Part shown: positions 42,920-53,192 of the stretch, piece by piece
How positions within the stretch are numbered: the first letter of the stretch is position 1
How the letters are laid out: every line of letters starts with the position of its first letter
Assembly: GCA_002409785.1 (NCBI GenBank)
Contig: DHOX01000023.1
Location: 1-62,251 of the forward strand
Length of the DNA: 62,251 nt
Source: Prevotella sp. UBA5379
GTDB taxonomy: Bacteria; Bacteroidota; Bacteroidia; Bacteroidales; Bacteroidaceae
Direction of reading: 5' to 3'
The notes under the pieces: generated by a model
Seen by the model: the letters and a program-made list of their open reading frames with translations, nothing else
Database searches by the model: none
Told to the model about the DNA's origin: nothing
Translations under genes and position numbers: made by a program

Positions 42920-45226
42920 ATGAGAAAAATCTTACTACAAATTATTATTCTGGCTTTTTCTACAGCAGCTTTTGCTCAAACCGAAGCAAAGCGGTCAACT
43001 TCCTTTCCGGGAGATCCATCAGATCCTTCCCTAAAATCTCGTCCGGCAGAAGTCGATTCTGTAAAGAAGGACTCCAGTAAATACTTTAAGCAGTTCAACC
43101 TTCAAGAGGTTACGGTAAACGCACAACGCAAACTGATCAAAAATGATATTGACAGGATGTCATACGATGTACAGCATGACAAGGATTCAAGGGCGATGAA
43201 CACCCTTGAGATGCTTCGTAAAGTGCCGATGGTTTCCGTTGACGGACAAGATAACATTAAAGTCAAGGGCAGCGGTGATTTTAAAATCTATCGCAACGGT
43301 CACCCTGACCCGAGTTTTTCCGGTGGCAACGCCAGCCTGATACTCAAGTCCATTCCCGCGACGATGATCAAGAGGATTGAGGTCATCACCGATCCGGGGG
43401 CGAAAGAAGACGCCGAGGGTACGCATTACATCCTGAATATCGTCATGAACGATGATGCCAAGATAAATGGAGTAACCGGTACCCTGGGTTCCGCGGTAGA
43501 TGTCCTGCACGGAAGCTCAAATGAGAATGGATATATTACGGCACAAACAGGCAAACTAATCTTCTCGGTCAATTACGGTTATGTTTATGCTCCCAAAGGA
43601 GCAACTCAGAACAAACAGCATAGTGATACATTCTTCAAGAACTCCGGGGACACCCGCTACTCCTCAATGTTCGGGAATAATCCAGTAAACGTGCATTACG
43701 GCAACCTCAATGCCAGTTATACGATCGATTCCCTAAATCTGTTCACCCTTTCTTTTGGAGGATATTACTATAAAGTAAAAGTAAATTCAAACGGTACAGA
43801 CCGTATGACAGATGCGAATCAGAATATTCTTTACCAATATGACACCCGTCTGTGGACCCCGAAATATGACGACTACAATCTGAACGGACGAATGGACTAT
43901 CAACACAAGACCAAACTTGACGGTGAAGTCCTGACCGCTTCCTATATGCTGTCGACCACACGAAGCGTAAACAATGAACAGACGACATACAGTAATATGG
44001 TTAACATGCCGGTAGATTACAGCGGATATGATAAAAACCAGAAAGAGCACTTCATAGAACACACCTTCCAACTCGATTATGTCCGTCCTTTCTTAAAGTA
44101 CAACAAGATGGAAATAGGGGCCAAATATATTAACCGTGAAAATAACAGTAACACGTCAATGCTTTATGACGGTTCGTCTGCCAGCATTTATAACAAATTC
44201 GACCACAACACTCAGATTGCAGCAGGCTACGGTGAATGGGTGTATGCCAACAAGAAATGGTCAGCCCGTGCCGGACTGAGATATGAATACAGTTATCTGG
44301 ATGCTAAATATCCCGATAAAAGCGGGCAGAACTTTCACAAGAACCTGAACGACTGGGTCCCATCAGCAAGCATAAAATACAATTTCAACATGTTCAATTC
44401 CTTGAAAATCAGTTATGCAACCACCATTAACCGTCCGGGAATTTCCTATTTGGACCCTGCTGACGTAAGCACTCCGACCGCAGAAAGTTATGGTAACCCG
44501 GGATTGAACAGTGCACGTAACACCTCCTTTACACTTGAATATATGCACATCAATCCGAAATTTACTTATAATCTGTCACCCTATTACAACTTCTCCAATA
44601 ATCAGATCTCTGCTATACAGTTTGCGAAGGAAGGGAAAACCGTTTCTACCTTCGATGACGTACTCCACACCAAGAACCTGGGAATAGGTGGATTCATTCA
44701 GGCTTCGCCCTTCAAGAATACATCAATTATGCTTAATGCAAACATAGGAAAGAATTTCATGAATAATCACCAACTCGGTATCTCTCTGAATGGCTGGTCT
44801 GGAATGGCTACAGCCAATATTACCCAGACCCTGCCCTGGAAAATCAGACTGAATGTCGGCTATGGTGGTTCTTTCGGACAAAATGTTAGTTCAGTTTATG
44901 GATATGATTCCAACTGGCATTACCACTATATCGCCTTACAACGCTCTTTCCTGAAGGAAGACCGTCTGACCGTCATGATCGGTGCAGATAATCCTTTTGG
45001 CAATAAATACCTGAAGATGACTTCCCGTACCGTCAATGGTGATTATACCGGGCATCAGTTTAACTACCAGCAAACGAAAGAGCTAGGATTTAGAATTTCT
45101 TACCGTTTTGGAAAACTGAAAGCAAGTGTCAAGAGAGTGGAGAACACTATTGAAAACAATGACGTTGTGGGAGGCATTAAGAGTGGTGCAAGTTCCAGTC
45201 AGGGAATGTCCGGAGGACAGAAATAA
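42920..45226 (+). CDS. TonB-receptor-like outer-membrane beta-barrel protein
   Basis: A 768-residue outer-membrane protein with a signal peptide (ending FAQ near residue 20), a low-complexity linker, a plug-like domain (about 50-180; VTVNAQRKLIKNDIDRMSYDV, MIKRIEVITDPGAKEDAEGT) and a long beta-barrel (about 190-745). This matches the outer-membrane beta-barrel family 3 (OMP_b-brl_3) of Bacteroidetes rather than a classic SusC. It lacks the SusC N-terminal carboxypeptidase-like domain. The substrate is unknown. Monocistronic, followed by a terminator. Confidence 0.88.
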   Translation: MRKILLQIIILAFSTAAFAQTEAKRSTSFPGDPSDPSLKSRPAEVDSVKKDSSKYFKQFNLQEVTVNAQRKLIKNDIDRMSYDVQHDKDSRAMNTLEMLRKVPMVSVDGQDNIKVKGSGDFKIYRNGHPDPSFSGGNASLILKSIPATMIKRIEVITDPGAKEDAEGTHYILNIVMNDDAKINGVTGTLGSAVDVLHGSSNENGYITAQTGKLIFSVNYGYVYAPKGATQNKQHSDTFFKNSGDTRYSSMFGNNPVNVHYGNLNASYTIDSLNLFTLSFGGYYYKVKVNSNGTDRMTDANQNILYQYDTRLWTPKYDDYNLNGRMDYQHKTKLDGEVLTASYMLSTTRSVNNEQTTYSNMVNMPVDYSGYDKNQKEHFIEHTFQLDYVRPFLKYNKMEIGAKYINRENNSNTSMLYDGSSASIYNKFDHNTQIAAGYGEWVYANKKWSARAGLRYEYSYLDAKYPDKSGQNFHKNLNDWVPSASIKYNFNMFNSLKISYATTINRPGISYLDPADVSTPTAESYGNPGLNSARNTSFTLEYMHINPKFTYNLSPYYNFSNNQISAIQFAKEGKTVSTFDDVLHTKNLGIGGFIQASPFKNTSIMLNANIGKNFMNNHQLGISLNGWSGMATANITQTLPWKIRLNVGYGGSFGQNVSSVYGYDSNWHYHYIALQRSFLKEDRLTVMIGADNPFGNKYLKMTSRTVNGDYTGHQFNYQQTKELGFRISYRFGKLKASVKRVENTIENNDVVGGIKSGASSSQGMSGGQK

Positions 45227-45258
45227 CACGATACGGACATCGTTATGATCACTAACCT

Positions 45259-45297
45259 AAGAAGGACTTTCAGCCGATCGTTGGAAGTCCTTCTTTT
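45259..45297. terminator. Terminator after the beta-barrel gene
   Basis: AAGAAGGACTT (45259-45269) pairs with AAGTCCTTCTT (45285-45295), followed by TTG. Confidence 0.82.
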
Positions 45298-45372
45298 GTA
45301 TTACTCCTTTCCAGGAAACACATTTCAACCGATTCTGCGAATAAAGGCAAGTAAAATTTATTAAATAATGCC

Positions 45373-45401
45373 GGAGGACTTCGTTATTCCTCCTTTTTTT
45401 T
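45373..45401 (+). terminator. Second terminator-like hairpin upstream of metF
   Basis: GGAGGA (45373-45378) pairs with TCCTCC (45388-45393), directly followed by eight T. Just upstream of the metF promoter element; may back up the first terminator. Confidence 0.65.
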
Positions 45402-45403
45402 GT

Positions 45404-45411
45404 TAAATTTG
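45404..45411 (+). promoter_or_regulatory. Putative -7 element of metF
   Basis: TAAATTTG matches TAnnTTTG, 113 bases upstream of metF. The -33 element falls in the hairpin and is not a TTTG. Confidence 0.5.
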
Positions 45412-45523
45412 CAGACAAGTATGCCCTTTCGAGTCCTGAGCCTCATCCGGAACTCCAGCCAGGTATATTTTAGCCAAGCTTAGGACAAAACAACAGGATT
45501 TTGCCAAACATAAAAACAGCAGA

Positions 45524-46486
45524 ATGAGATTCAATCTATCAGAATTACTCCAGAAAGACCAGAATAAACGATACTTCTCCTTTGAAGTTTTACCTCCACT
45601 CAAGGGGAATGGTACCCGGCAACTTTTCGACACGATTGATAAGTTAAAGGAATTTCATCCCCTTTTTATTAACATTACCACTCATCACAGCGAATATGTA
45701 TATCGAGAACTGGAGAACGGCCTCATCGAGCGGCAAAATATCCGCCGGCGTCCAGGGACCCTGGCTATCGCCGCTGCCATACAGAATCGTTACGGCATTC
45801 CTATCCAGCCTCATATCATCTGTTCAGGAGCTACAAAAGAAGATATAGAATATGAACTTCTCGATCTGCAGTTTCTTGGCATTAACAACATCCTGCTGCT
45901 CAGAGGGGACAAGGCACGGGAGGATAAGAGTTTCAAGCCCACACCCGGAGGATATACACATACGACTGAGCTCATCAAACAAGTCAACCAGTTTAATAAC
46001 GGCTTTTTTGTCGATGGTACTCCTATGAAACACCCCGAATGGAAATTCGATTATGGCGTTGCCTGCTATCCGGAAAAACATGAAGAGGCCCCTAATCTGG
46101 AAGAGGATATGAAACATCTTAAGGAGAAACAAAACCTGGGTGCTGAATATGCCGTTACCCAGTTATTCTATGATAATACGAAATACTATTCCTTCGTCAA
46201 TAAGGCAAGGGAAATGGGAATCACCATACCCCTCATTCCAGGCATCAAGCCATTGACCAGGCAGCGTCACCTGACAGTTGTTCCTAAAACGTTCCATGTG
46301 GACATTCCTGATGAACTGGCAGGAGAGGCTTTAAAATGCAAAAATGATGACGAGATCCGTGATTTAGGCATCGAATGGACTACCAACCAGGTAGAAGATC
46401 TCTACCAGCATGGCGTAAGAAATGTGCACTTCTATACCGTAAGTGCAGTTGACAGCATCAGGGAAGTCGTCAAAAGACTCCTCTGA
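45524..46486 (+). CDS. metF: Methylenetetrahydrofolate reductase [NAD(P)H]
   Basis: Reduces 5,10-methylene-THF to 5-methyl-THF for methionine synthesis. The 320-residue protein has FSFEVLPPLKGNG with the catalytic Glu, FINITTHHS, QPHIICSGATKEDIEYELLDLQFLGINNILLLRGD and ITQLFYDN-like AVTQLFYDNTKYYSFV, followed by IPLIPGIKPLT. Length matches the bacterial MetF family. 33 bases upstream of holB and likely co-transcribed. Confidence 0.95.
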   Translation: MRFNLSELLQKDQNKRYFSFEVLPPLKGNGTRQLFDTIDKLKEFHPLFINITTHHSEYVYRELENGLIERQNIRRRPGTLAIAAAIQNRYGIPIQPHIICSGATKEDIEYELLDLQFLGINNILLLRGDKAREDKSFKPTPGGYTHTTELIKQVNQFNNGFFVDGTPMKHPEWKFDYGVACYPEKHEEAPNLEEDMKHLKEKQNLGAEYAVTQLFYDNTKYYSFVNKAREMGITIPLIPGIKPLTRQRHLTVVPKTFHVDIPDELAGEALKCKNDDEIRDLGIEWTTNQVEDLYQHGVRNVHFYTVSAVDSIREVVKRLL

Positions 46487-46519
46487 AAAGAGAAAGGAGA
46501 AAACTCCGGGCAGGAAGAA

Positions 46520-47653
46520 ATGGAAGACGAAGCATTCAATGACATCATAGGGCAGGAAGAAGCCATCAAGAGGCTCTTGCAAATGGTAGGGGAAAAACGC
46601 ATCCCTCATGCCTTGCTTTTCTGCGGTCCCGAGGGCTGCGGTAAAATGGCCCTCGCCATGGCTTTTGCACGTTATCTGCTCACGGAAGACACCATGGATG
46701 CAAACGCCAGGAAAAGTGCCGTGGCGATGCTTTCTAACTGGGAGCACCCGGACTTACATTTCACCTATCCGACCATTAATTCCGGTACCGGAAGTGACCA
46801 TAAACCAGTCAGTGACGATTTCGCCAGGCAATGGCATCAACTACTTAGCGAAGGGACTTATTTCACCATAGAGCAATGGCTGCAATTGATGGGAGGAGGA
46901 AACAAACAGGCCATCATCACTGCCGCAGAAAGTGACGCCATTGCTCATAATCTGAGTTTAATGTCCAGTCAGGGAGGCTATAAGATCAGCTTGGTCTGGC
47001 TGCCGGAACGATTCAATCAAGAAGCAGCCAACAAACTCCTCAAGCTCCTGGAAGAGCCTCCGCACAAGACCTTGTTCCTGCTTGTCAGTGAACATCCGGA
47101 GCGCATACTGGATACCATCAGGAGCCGCACCCAACTCTTCGAGATGAAGAAAATCGATACTCCGGACATTGAGAGGAATCTGATCAGAAGGAGAGGCATT
47201 GGTCCTGAAGATGCTCACCGGATTGCAAGGGTCGTAAACGGCAACTGGAACCTGGCTCTTAAAGAGACCGTGGCAGACAACGAGAACGAAGAATTCTTGG
47301 ATAAATTTGAACAACTGATGCGGCAGGCCTACAGCCGACGAGTGCAAAACCTGAAAAACTGGTCAGATCAGATCAATGATTTCGGAAGGGAAAAACAAAT
47401 CCGAATGCTGACCTATTTCCTTCATCTGGTACGCGAAAACTTCATCTATAATTTTCACCGGCCAGAACTGAACTATATGACTCAGAAGGAAGAAAATTTC
47501 TCCAGAAATTTCGCACGGTTCATTCATGAAAATAATATCCTCAGCATAGCCCGACTCTTCAATCAGGCGCTGACCGATATCAGACGAAATGCAAATGCGA
47601 AGATAGTCTTCTATCACGTAGCCCTTCAGACAATGCTGTCCATCAGAAAATAG
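46520..47653 (+). CDS. holB: DNA polymerase III subunit delta'
   Basis: Clamp-loader subunit in replication. The 377-residue protein has an AAA+ layout: Walker A-like CGPEGCGKMALAMAFARYL near residue 34, VWLPERFNQEAANKLLKLLEEPPHKTLFLLVSE (sensor 1 region and SRC-like stretch) and RSRTQLFEM. The Walker A lacks a Thr/Ser after Lys, consistent with delta' being unable to hydrolyse ATP. Neighbour of the RicT-like gene, a common arrangement. Confidence 0.92.
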   Translation: MEDEAFNDIIGQEEAIKRLLQMVGEKRIPHALLFCGPEGCGKMALAMAFARYLLTEDTMDANARKSAVAMLSNWEHPDLHFTYPTINSGTGSDHKPVSDDFARQWHQLLSEGTYFTIEQWLQLMGGGNKQAIITAAESDAIAHNLSLMSSQGGYKISLVWLPERFNQEAANKLLKLLEEPPHKTLFLLVSEHPERILDTIRSRTQLFEMKKIDTPDIERNLIRRRGIGPEDAHRIARVVNGNWNLALKETVADNENEEFLDKFEQLMRQAYSRRVQNLKNWSDQINDFGREKQIRMLTYFLHLVRENFIYNFHRPELNYMTQKEENFSRNFARFIHENNILSIARLFNQALTDIRRNANAKIVFYHVALQTMLSIRK

Positions 47654-47752
47654 CATCTCCAGGGAAGGATTCCTCTTTCCATACGCAAGGGGAAAAGGTT
47701 ATCTAAATATTAGCATCATTAAAAGAAGAAGAAAAACAATATCATACGAAAT

Positions 47753-49213
47753 ATGAACTTTAAAAATATGAATTTTGAATCCTGTCAGGACTGCGACCGT
47801 GGACTATGTGCCTGTGGAGTAGGAAGACAAGATAAACAACTCAATACCTACGACTGGCTGGCTGATGTACCGGGTAATGCACAAAGCACCGACCTGGTGG
47901 AGGTACAATTCAAGAATACCCGTAAGGGATATTATCACAATGTCAATCACCTGGACTTGAAAAAAGGGGACACCGTAGCAGTAGAAGCTAATCCCGGACA
48001 TGACATCGGAGTGGTAACACTCACCGGAAGACTGGCCATTTTCCAACTCAAGAAGGCGAACCTGAAATCTGCCGATGATGTCAAGCGTATCTACCGGATA
48101 GCCAAGCCGGTGGATATGGAAAAATATAAAGAGTCCAAAAGCCGGGAATATGATACCATGATCCAGAGTCGCCAGATCGCCAAGAAACTTGGCCTGGAGA
48201 TGAAAATAGGAGATGTGGAATACCAGGGAGACGGGAATAAAGCCATCTTCTATTATATTGCCGATGGCCGTGTGGACTTCCGCCAACTGATCAAGGTCCT
48301 TGCAGAGACCTTTCATGTAAGAATTGAGATGAAGCAGATCGGAGCCCGCCAGGAAGCAGGCAGGATCGGAGGGACGGGGCCTTGTGGCCGGGAACTATGC
48401 TGTGCTACATGGATGAAAAATTTCTCCAGCGTCAGCACAAACGCAGCCCGTTATCAGGACATCTCGCTGAACCCTCAGAAACTGGCAGGTATGTGTGCCA
48501 AACTCAAATGTTGTCTGAACTATGAAGTAGACGATTATGTAGAAGCCAGCAAGGAACTGCCTAAAAAGGACATTATCCTGCAGACTAAAGACAATGACTA
48601 TTATCTGTTCAAGACCGACATTCTGGCCAGACGCTGCACTTACTCCACTGACAAAAACTTAGCAGCTAACCTGGAAACGATCTCAGCTGCAAGAGCCCAA
48701 GAAATTATCAAGATCAATAAGAGTGGTGAAAAACCGTTATCCCTTCAGGAAGACGGGAAAGTGAAAGTCACCGAAAAACCCGTCGACCTCCTGGCCAATA
48801 CGGATGTCAGCCGCTTTGACAAAAACAGCAAGAAGAGGAAGAAGAAGTCACAAAAAGACAGAAATGCCAACCATCCACATAAAGGACAAAATCCTGCAGA
48901 TTCTGCTTCTTCCATCAGCGATGCCCAATCCGGTAAATTCCAACGGAAAAACACGAACAACAGCAGAAGACCTCAGGGGAAGATGGAATCAAGACGGTCC
49001 AAGATTGTAAAATCCGATAGTGCCCATCAGGATGAGGATAACAGCGCTATGAAGAAAGTTGCAGATCTACCCTCAGTAAATCCGTCCGGTTCAGATAAAC
49101 CGGTAAGCCATAAGACTAAAGCCGTTGCCGGGCAAGGCACACAACTTCCGTTAAAGGCCACAGATACGCAGAAAGAATCCACTTCCGGGTCTGAAGACAA
49201 TACAAAACAATGA
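47753..49213 (+). CDS. PSP1-domain protein (RicT/YaaT-like)
   Basis: A 486-residue protein. The PSP1 domain spans about residues 40-310, with CQDCDRGLCACG near the N-terminus and the Cys cluster GPCGRELCCATWM then GMCAKLKCCLNYE, typical of the RicT family, whose Bacillus member is linked with the Y-complex and a 4Fe-4S cluster. The C-terminal 170 residues are low-complexity, rich in Lys, Ser and Asn, probably disordered. Adjacent to holB and gldH; the last codons overlap the gldH start (ATGA). Confidence 0.9.
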   Translation: MNFKNMNFESCQDCDRGLCACGVGRQDKQLNTYDWLADVPGNAQSTDLVEVQFKNTRKGYYHNVNHLDLKKGDTVAVEANPGHDIGVVTLTGRLAIFQLKKANLKSADDVKRIYRIAKPVDMEKYKESKSREYDTMIQSRQIAKKLGLEMKIGDVEYQGDGNKAIFYYIADGRVDFRQLIKVLAETFHVRIEMKQIGARQEAGRIGGTGPCGRELCCATWMKNFSSVSTNAARYQDISLNPQKLAGMCAKLKCCLNYEVDDYVEASKELPKKDIILQTKDNDYYLFKTDILARRCTYSTDKNLAANLETISAARAQEIIKINKSGEKPLSLQEDGKVKVTEKPVDLLANTDVSRFDKNSKKRKKKSQKDRNANHPHKGQNPADSASSISDAQSGKFQRKNTNNSRRPQGKMESRRSKIVKSDSAHQDEDNSAMKKVADLPSVNPSGSDKPVSHKTKAVAGQGTQLPLKATDTQKESTSGSEDNTKQ

Positions 49214-49704
49214 AGAAGTCATACATTCTCTTATTCTTCAGCGTGATCATCCTCTTTTCCTCCTGTCTTGAACATAAAGTATATGATCATTACGAGCATA
49301 CCCCTTTGGCAGGATGGGAAAAGAATGACTCCTTACTGTTCAATGTCCCCAAATTAATGGACACTGACTATTACGACATGAACGTTGGACTCCGTATCAA
49401 TAGCACCTATCCTTTCCAATCCCTGACCCTGATCATCAAGCAAACGGTCTATCCTGAAAAGGGGAAGGATAAAGTCCATGAAGACAAACCGAAAAGGACC
49501 TATGTTGATACCCTCAACTGTAGTCTGATGGACACAAACGGAAGAATAAAAGGCAGAGGCATAGGCAGCTTCCAGTACCATTTCCATGTGGCAAATATCC
49601 AGTTGGAAAAGGGGGACAGTATTCATGTCTGTATCTGTCATGACATGAAGAAAGAAATCCTTCCGGGTATTTCAGACATCGGCATCGAATACGTGAGGGA
49701 ATAA
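49210..49704 (+). CDS. gldH: Gliding motility lipoprotein GldH
   Basis: A 164-residue lipoprotein (lipobox FSSC near residue 19). The mature part has the GldH signature: HKVYDHYEHTPLAGWEKNDSLLFNVPKLMDTDYYDMNVGLRINSTYPFQSLTLIIKQ. In gliding Flavobacteria GldH is essential for motility; non-gliding Bacteroidales keep the gene, so the function here is not gliding-specific. Start codon overlaps the RicT-like gene by four bases. Confidence 0.92.
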   Translation: MKKSYILLFFSVIILFSSCLEHKVYDHYEHTPLAGWEKNDSLLFNVPKLMDTDYYDMNVGLRINSTYPFQSLTLIIKQTVYPEKGKDKVHEDKPKRTYVDTLNCSLMDTNGRIKGRGIGSFQYHFHVANIQLEKGDSIHVCICHDMKKEILPGISDIGIEYVRE

Positions 49705-49723
49705 TATGGCCTTCGCCATCTTC

Positions 49724-51193
49724 TCATTCACGGACTAAATTCCTGCCGGCATCTATCCGGAGGAAGATAAACAGCAGAATCGTGAATCCCCACAATGAAG
49801 ATCCTCCGTAACTGAAAAACGGAAGGGGAATGCCGATAACAGGGGTCAATCCGAGCACCATACCCACATTAATGAACACATGAAACAAGAATATACTAAG
49901 GACACAGTATCCATAGACTCGTCCGAACCGGAAAGGCTGTCGCTCAGACAGATAGATCAACCGTATGATCAAAGCCAGGAAAAGTAACAATACTCCGGCA
50001 CTGCCTAGAAATCCTTCCTCTTCTCCTACCGTACAGAAGATAAAGTCAGTATCCTGTTCTGGAACGAATTTCAACTTTGTCTGTGTACCGTTCAAAAATC
50101 CTTTCCCTTGTAACCCTCCTGAGCCGATGGCGATCTCGCTCTGGTGGACATTATATCCGGCTCCCGCCAGATCATCATCCAGTCCCAGCAAAACATTGAT
50201 CCTGACACGCTGATGCGGCTCCAGCACATCATTAAGAACATAGTCAGCTGAATAGAAAAACACGATCGATCCCACGGCAAATGCGGCAATGTAGAGATAA
50301 TTCTTCATCCTCGTACTCAGTCCCTGATAAAGTAGGAAACCTATCAAGACTGCACAGAGAAAGAGTTGAACCCAGACAATGTCAAACGGTATGACAAATT
50401 CCGAGAAAAGCAAGAAGATAAGAGTGATCCCCAGGCACAAGCCAATCACCCAGCGCGTCAGCCGCTTATCCTTACAGTACACCTGGATCATGCCTGCACT
50501 GAAAATTTGAACGAGCAGAAGCACAATAAATTTTCCCACCGACGTAGGGGTATCCCAAAGGAACAACTGCTCATACTTGATCCCCACGACGAAATAGATC
50601 ACCATCGCAACAGCTGTGAAAAGGATACTCCCCGGCATTCCTTCCCGGTAAAACATCAGGAAGAAAGCCAGATAGACCAAAGCCGATCCTGTCTCTCGCT
50701 GTGCAACGATCATCAGCAATGGCAGGATGACAATGCCGCAAGCGCAAAGAAAATCTTTCCAACGATGAATATCAAAGCCATAACTACCCATGAATTTCGA
50801 GATCGCCAGGGCCGTAGCAAATTTAGCCAACTCAGCAGGCTGCACGCGCAAGGGGCCTAAGACCAGCCAGGAGCGAGAACCTTTGATCTCGTGCGGATTG
50901 AATATGGTCAAGAAGAGCAAGATCATAAAAGCCGCATAAATGACATAGGCAAAAGTATCATAAAAACTATCATCCAGCATAAGGATCACAAAACCAAGTA
51001 CAATAGAAGTACCGATCCAGATAATCTGCATGCCGGAACGTGTGCTAAGGCTGAAGATATCCGTCTCACCAAAAGTATAGCTGGCTCCACAAACACTGAG
51101 CCATCCGAAGACGAGCAATGCCAGATAAATCCCTATCGTCCACCAGTCAAGTGAACGCAGTACACTGGTTTGTTGTGTTGGTGCTTGTATCAT
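49724..51193 (-). CDS. rodA: Rod-shape peptidoglycan glycosyltransferase RodA
   Basis: SEDS-family polymerase of the elongasome. The 489-residue protein has about ten membrane helices and family motifs SRSWLVLGPLRVQPAELAKFATALAISKFM near residue 110, the VAQRETGSALVYLAFFLMFYREG segment with the catalytic-region Asp replaced by Glu (ETGSAL), and IPLPFFSYGGSSLWGFTILLFIF at the end. Length is above E. coli RodA, typical for Bacteroidetes. Last gene of the mre operon. Confidence 0.95.
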   Translation of the reverse strand: MIQAPTQQTSVLRSLDWWTIGIYLALLVFGWLSVCGASYTFGETDIFSLSTRSGMQIIWIGTSIVLGFVILMLDDSFYDTFAYVIYAAFMILLFLTIFNPHEIKGSRSWLVLGPLRVQPAELAKFATALAISKFMGSYGFDIHRWKDFLCACGIVILPLLMIVAQRETGSALVYLAFFLMFYREGMPGSILFTAVAMVIYFVVGIKYEQLFLWDTPTSVGKFIVLLLVQIFSAGMIQVYCKDKRLTRWVIGLCLGITLIFLLFSEFVIPFDIVWVQLFLCAVLIGFLLYQGLSTRMKNYLYIAAFAVGSIVFFYSADYVLNDVLEPHQRVRINVLLGLDDDLAGAGYNVHQSEIAIGSGGLQGKGFLNGTQTKLKFVPEQDTDFIFCTVGEEEGFLGSAGVLLLFLALIIRLIYLSERQPFRFGRVYGYCVLSIFLFHVFINVGMVLGLTPVIGIPLPFFSYGGSSLWGFTILLFIFLRIDAGRNLVRE

Positions 51194-51299
51194 TTCCTAA
51201 GCAAATATTTAATAACTATCACTACCGATATTTAATTTTCATTTATCACTATTGTCATCCGGGAACAACACCGCACAAGACCATACCGAAGGTGTCGAC

Positions 51300-53150
51300 C
51301 TATCGGTTAGCTGCCCCATAAGCAATACGACGCTGAGCAAATTCTTCAGCCATTTTCTCTGAAGAGGGTGACAATTTACCTTTCAGGTATTGTTCCATCA
51401 TCAATCCCCCGATAGGAACTCCGTAGACGGCTCCCCATCCGCCATTCTCCACATAGACGGCAATCGCAATCTTAGGATGATTCATCGGAGCAAAACCCAT
51501 GAACACAGAGTGGTCCTGACCCCTGTTCTGAGCAGTACCCGTTTTACCGCAAGGCATAAAATCATAACGGGCCAGGTCCTTACAGGTTCCATGCATTGCA
51601 GATCCCCTCATCCCTTCTATGACCAGATGATAAGCATACTGACTGGCCCGCGTATAATGGCGTTGACGGAACTTCGGGTCTATCGGTTTCCCCTTGATCT
51701 TACTGACCACATGTGGAATGTAATAATAACCACGATTGGCTATAGACGCACCCAGATTGGCTATTTGAAGAGGAGTCAGACAGACCTCGCCCTGACCGAT
51801 GGCAATAGAGATAACCGTCAAGGCATTCCAGTGCCCGTTATAAGCTTTATCGTAAAAATGAGCATTAGGAATCAGTCCTCGCTTTTCACCTGGCAGATCG
51901 ATTCCCAACTTATAGCCTAATCCCATGCTAACCATATAGTCACGCCAGACATTCATGGCATTCTGCACACTCTGATATTTCTGCCGATCAGAAATCATGT
52001 GAAGAAATCCCCAGCAGAAATAGGAATTACAAGAAGTAATAATTGCATCCACCACATTCAGCGGAGACTTATGAAGATGACAGCCGATATGAAGTCCTTT
52101 GTAATAGAACCCTCTATGGCAAGGATACATGGTATGGCTATTGATTATGCCTTCTGTCAGAAAAGTAAGTGCCTGAGTAGTCTTAAAGGTGGATCCTGGA
52201 GGATATTGCCCTTGTGTTGCCCGGTTCAGCATCGGCTTCCAGACATTCCGGGAAAGGGCTTTCTCCATCTTCCCCCGCATACGCCCTACCATCATACGAG
52301 GATCGTAGGTCGGAGAAGAGACCATGCAAAGCACCTGTCCGGTAGACGGCTCTATGGCAACAATTGCCCCTATCTTGCCTGTCATCATCCGCTCCCCCAA
52401 TGCCTGAAGTTTCCAGTCTATGCCTAAGGTCAGATCCCTTCCTGGAATAGGAAGGCGGTCAAACTTTCCATGCTGGTAGCTTCCTTGAATGCGACCATGG
52501 GCATCACGAAGCAGAATCTGAACACCTTTCACCCCACGAAGATCATCTTCATAAGATTTTTCGATGCCCATTTTGCCGATATAATCACCTGCCTGATAAT
52601 AAGGATCTTCCTCCAGATCACTCTCCGACACTTCTCCCACATCCCCTAAGACATGGGCCCCATAAGGGGTAGCATATTGCCGGATACTGCGTTTCTGGAT
52701 ATAGAAACCGGGGAAACGAAAACTCTTTTCCTGAAACACGCTGAACTCCTTATCAGAGAGTTGTGGCATGAAAAGCTGCTGGGTAAAACGAGAATAACCG
52801 GGATTCTTCCGTCGATCCTTAATATCATCCATTCGCTTGATAAACCACTGTTTGGTAATCCCCAGGGAATTGCAGAAATCAAGTGTATCCAGATGCCCCC
52901 TCTCTTCGTCCATAACCACCATAATATCATAAGACGGCTGATTATAGACTAAGAGTTTGCCGTTCCGGTCAAAAATCGTACCTCGGGAAGGATATTCAAT
53001 CTTCTTCAGGAATGCATTTGAGTCAGCATTCTTTTTATAATCGTCACTGGCAATCTGAAGAGCGAACAGCCGGACAATATACAAGAACACGATTGTCACA
53101 GCCACTCCTCCAATTACATATTTCCGATTTTCAAGATTAAAATCTTTCAT
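51300..53150 (-). CDS. mrdA: Penicillin-binding protein 2
   Basis: Transpeptidase partner of RodA. The 616-residue protein has an N-terminal transmembrane helix (about 11-30), a dimerisation domain beginning NAFLKKIEYPSRGTIFDRNGKLL, and the transpeptidase domain with SxxK in PPGSTFKTTQ near residue 318, SxN in TSCNSYF near residue 372 and KTGT in CGKTGTAQN near residue 540. Motifs are intact. Lies between mreD and rodA. Confidence 0.96.
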   Translation of the reverse strand: MKDFNLENRKYVIGGVAVTIVFLYIVRLFALQIASDDYKKNADSNAFLKKIEYPSRGTIFDRNGKLLVYNQPSYDIMVVMDEERGHLDTLDFCNSLGITKQWFIKRMDDIKDRRKNPGYSRFTQQLFMPQLSDKEFSVFQEKSFRFPGFYIQKRSIRQYATPYGAHVLGDVGEVSESDLEEDPYYQAGDYIGKMGIEKSYEDDLRGVKGVQILLRDAHGRIQGSYQHGKFDRLPIPGRDLTLGIDWKLQALGERMMTGKIGAIVAIEPSTGQVLCMVSSPTYDPRMMVGRMRGKMEKALSRNVWKPMLNRATQGQYPPGSTFKTTQALTFLTEGIINSHTMYPCHRGFYYKGLHIGCHLHKSPLNVVDAIITSCNSYFCWGFLHMISDRQKYQSVQNAMNVWRDYMVSMGLGYKLGIDLPGEKRGLIPNAHFYDKAYNGHWNALTVISIAIGQGEVCLTPLQIANLGASIANRGYYYIPHVVSKIKGKPIDPKFRQRHYTRASQYAYHLVIEGMRGSAMHGTCKDLARYDFMPCGKTGTAQNRGQDHSVFMGFAPMNHPKIAIAVYVENGGWGAVYGVPIGGLMMEQYLKGKLSPSSEKMAEEFAQRRIAYGAANR

Positions 53151-53192
53151 TCACCCATTTATCCTTTGCCGGAAGACCTGTTGGTCCCGGAC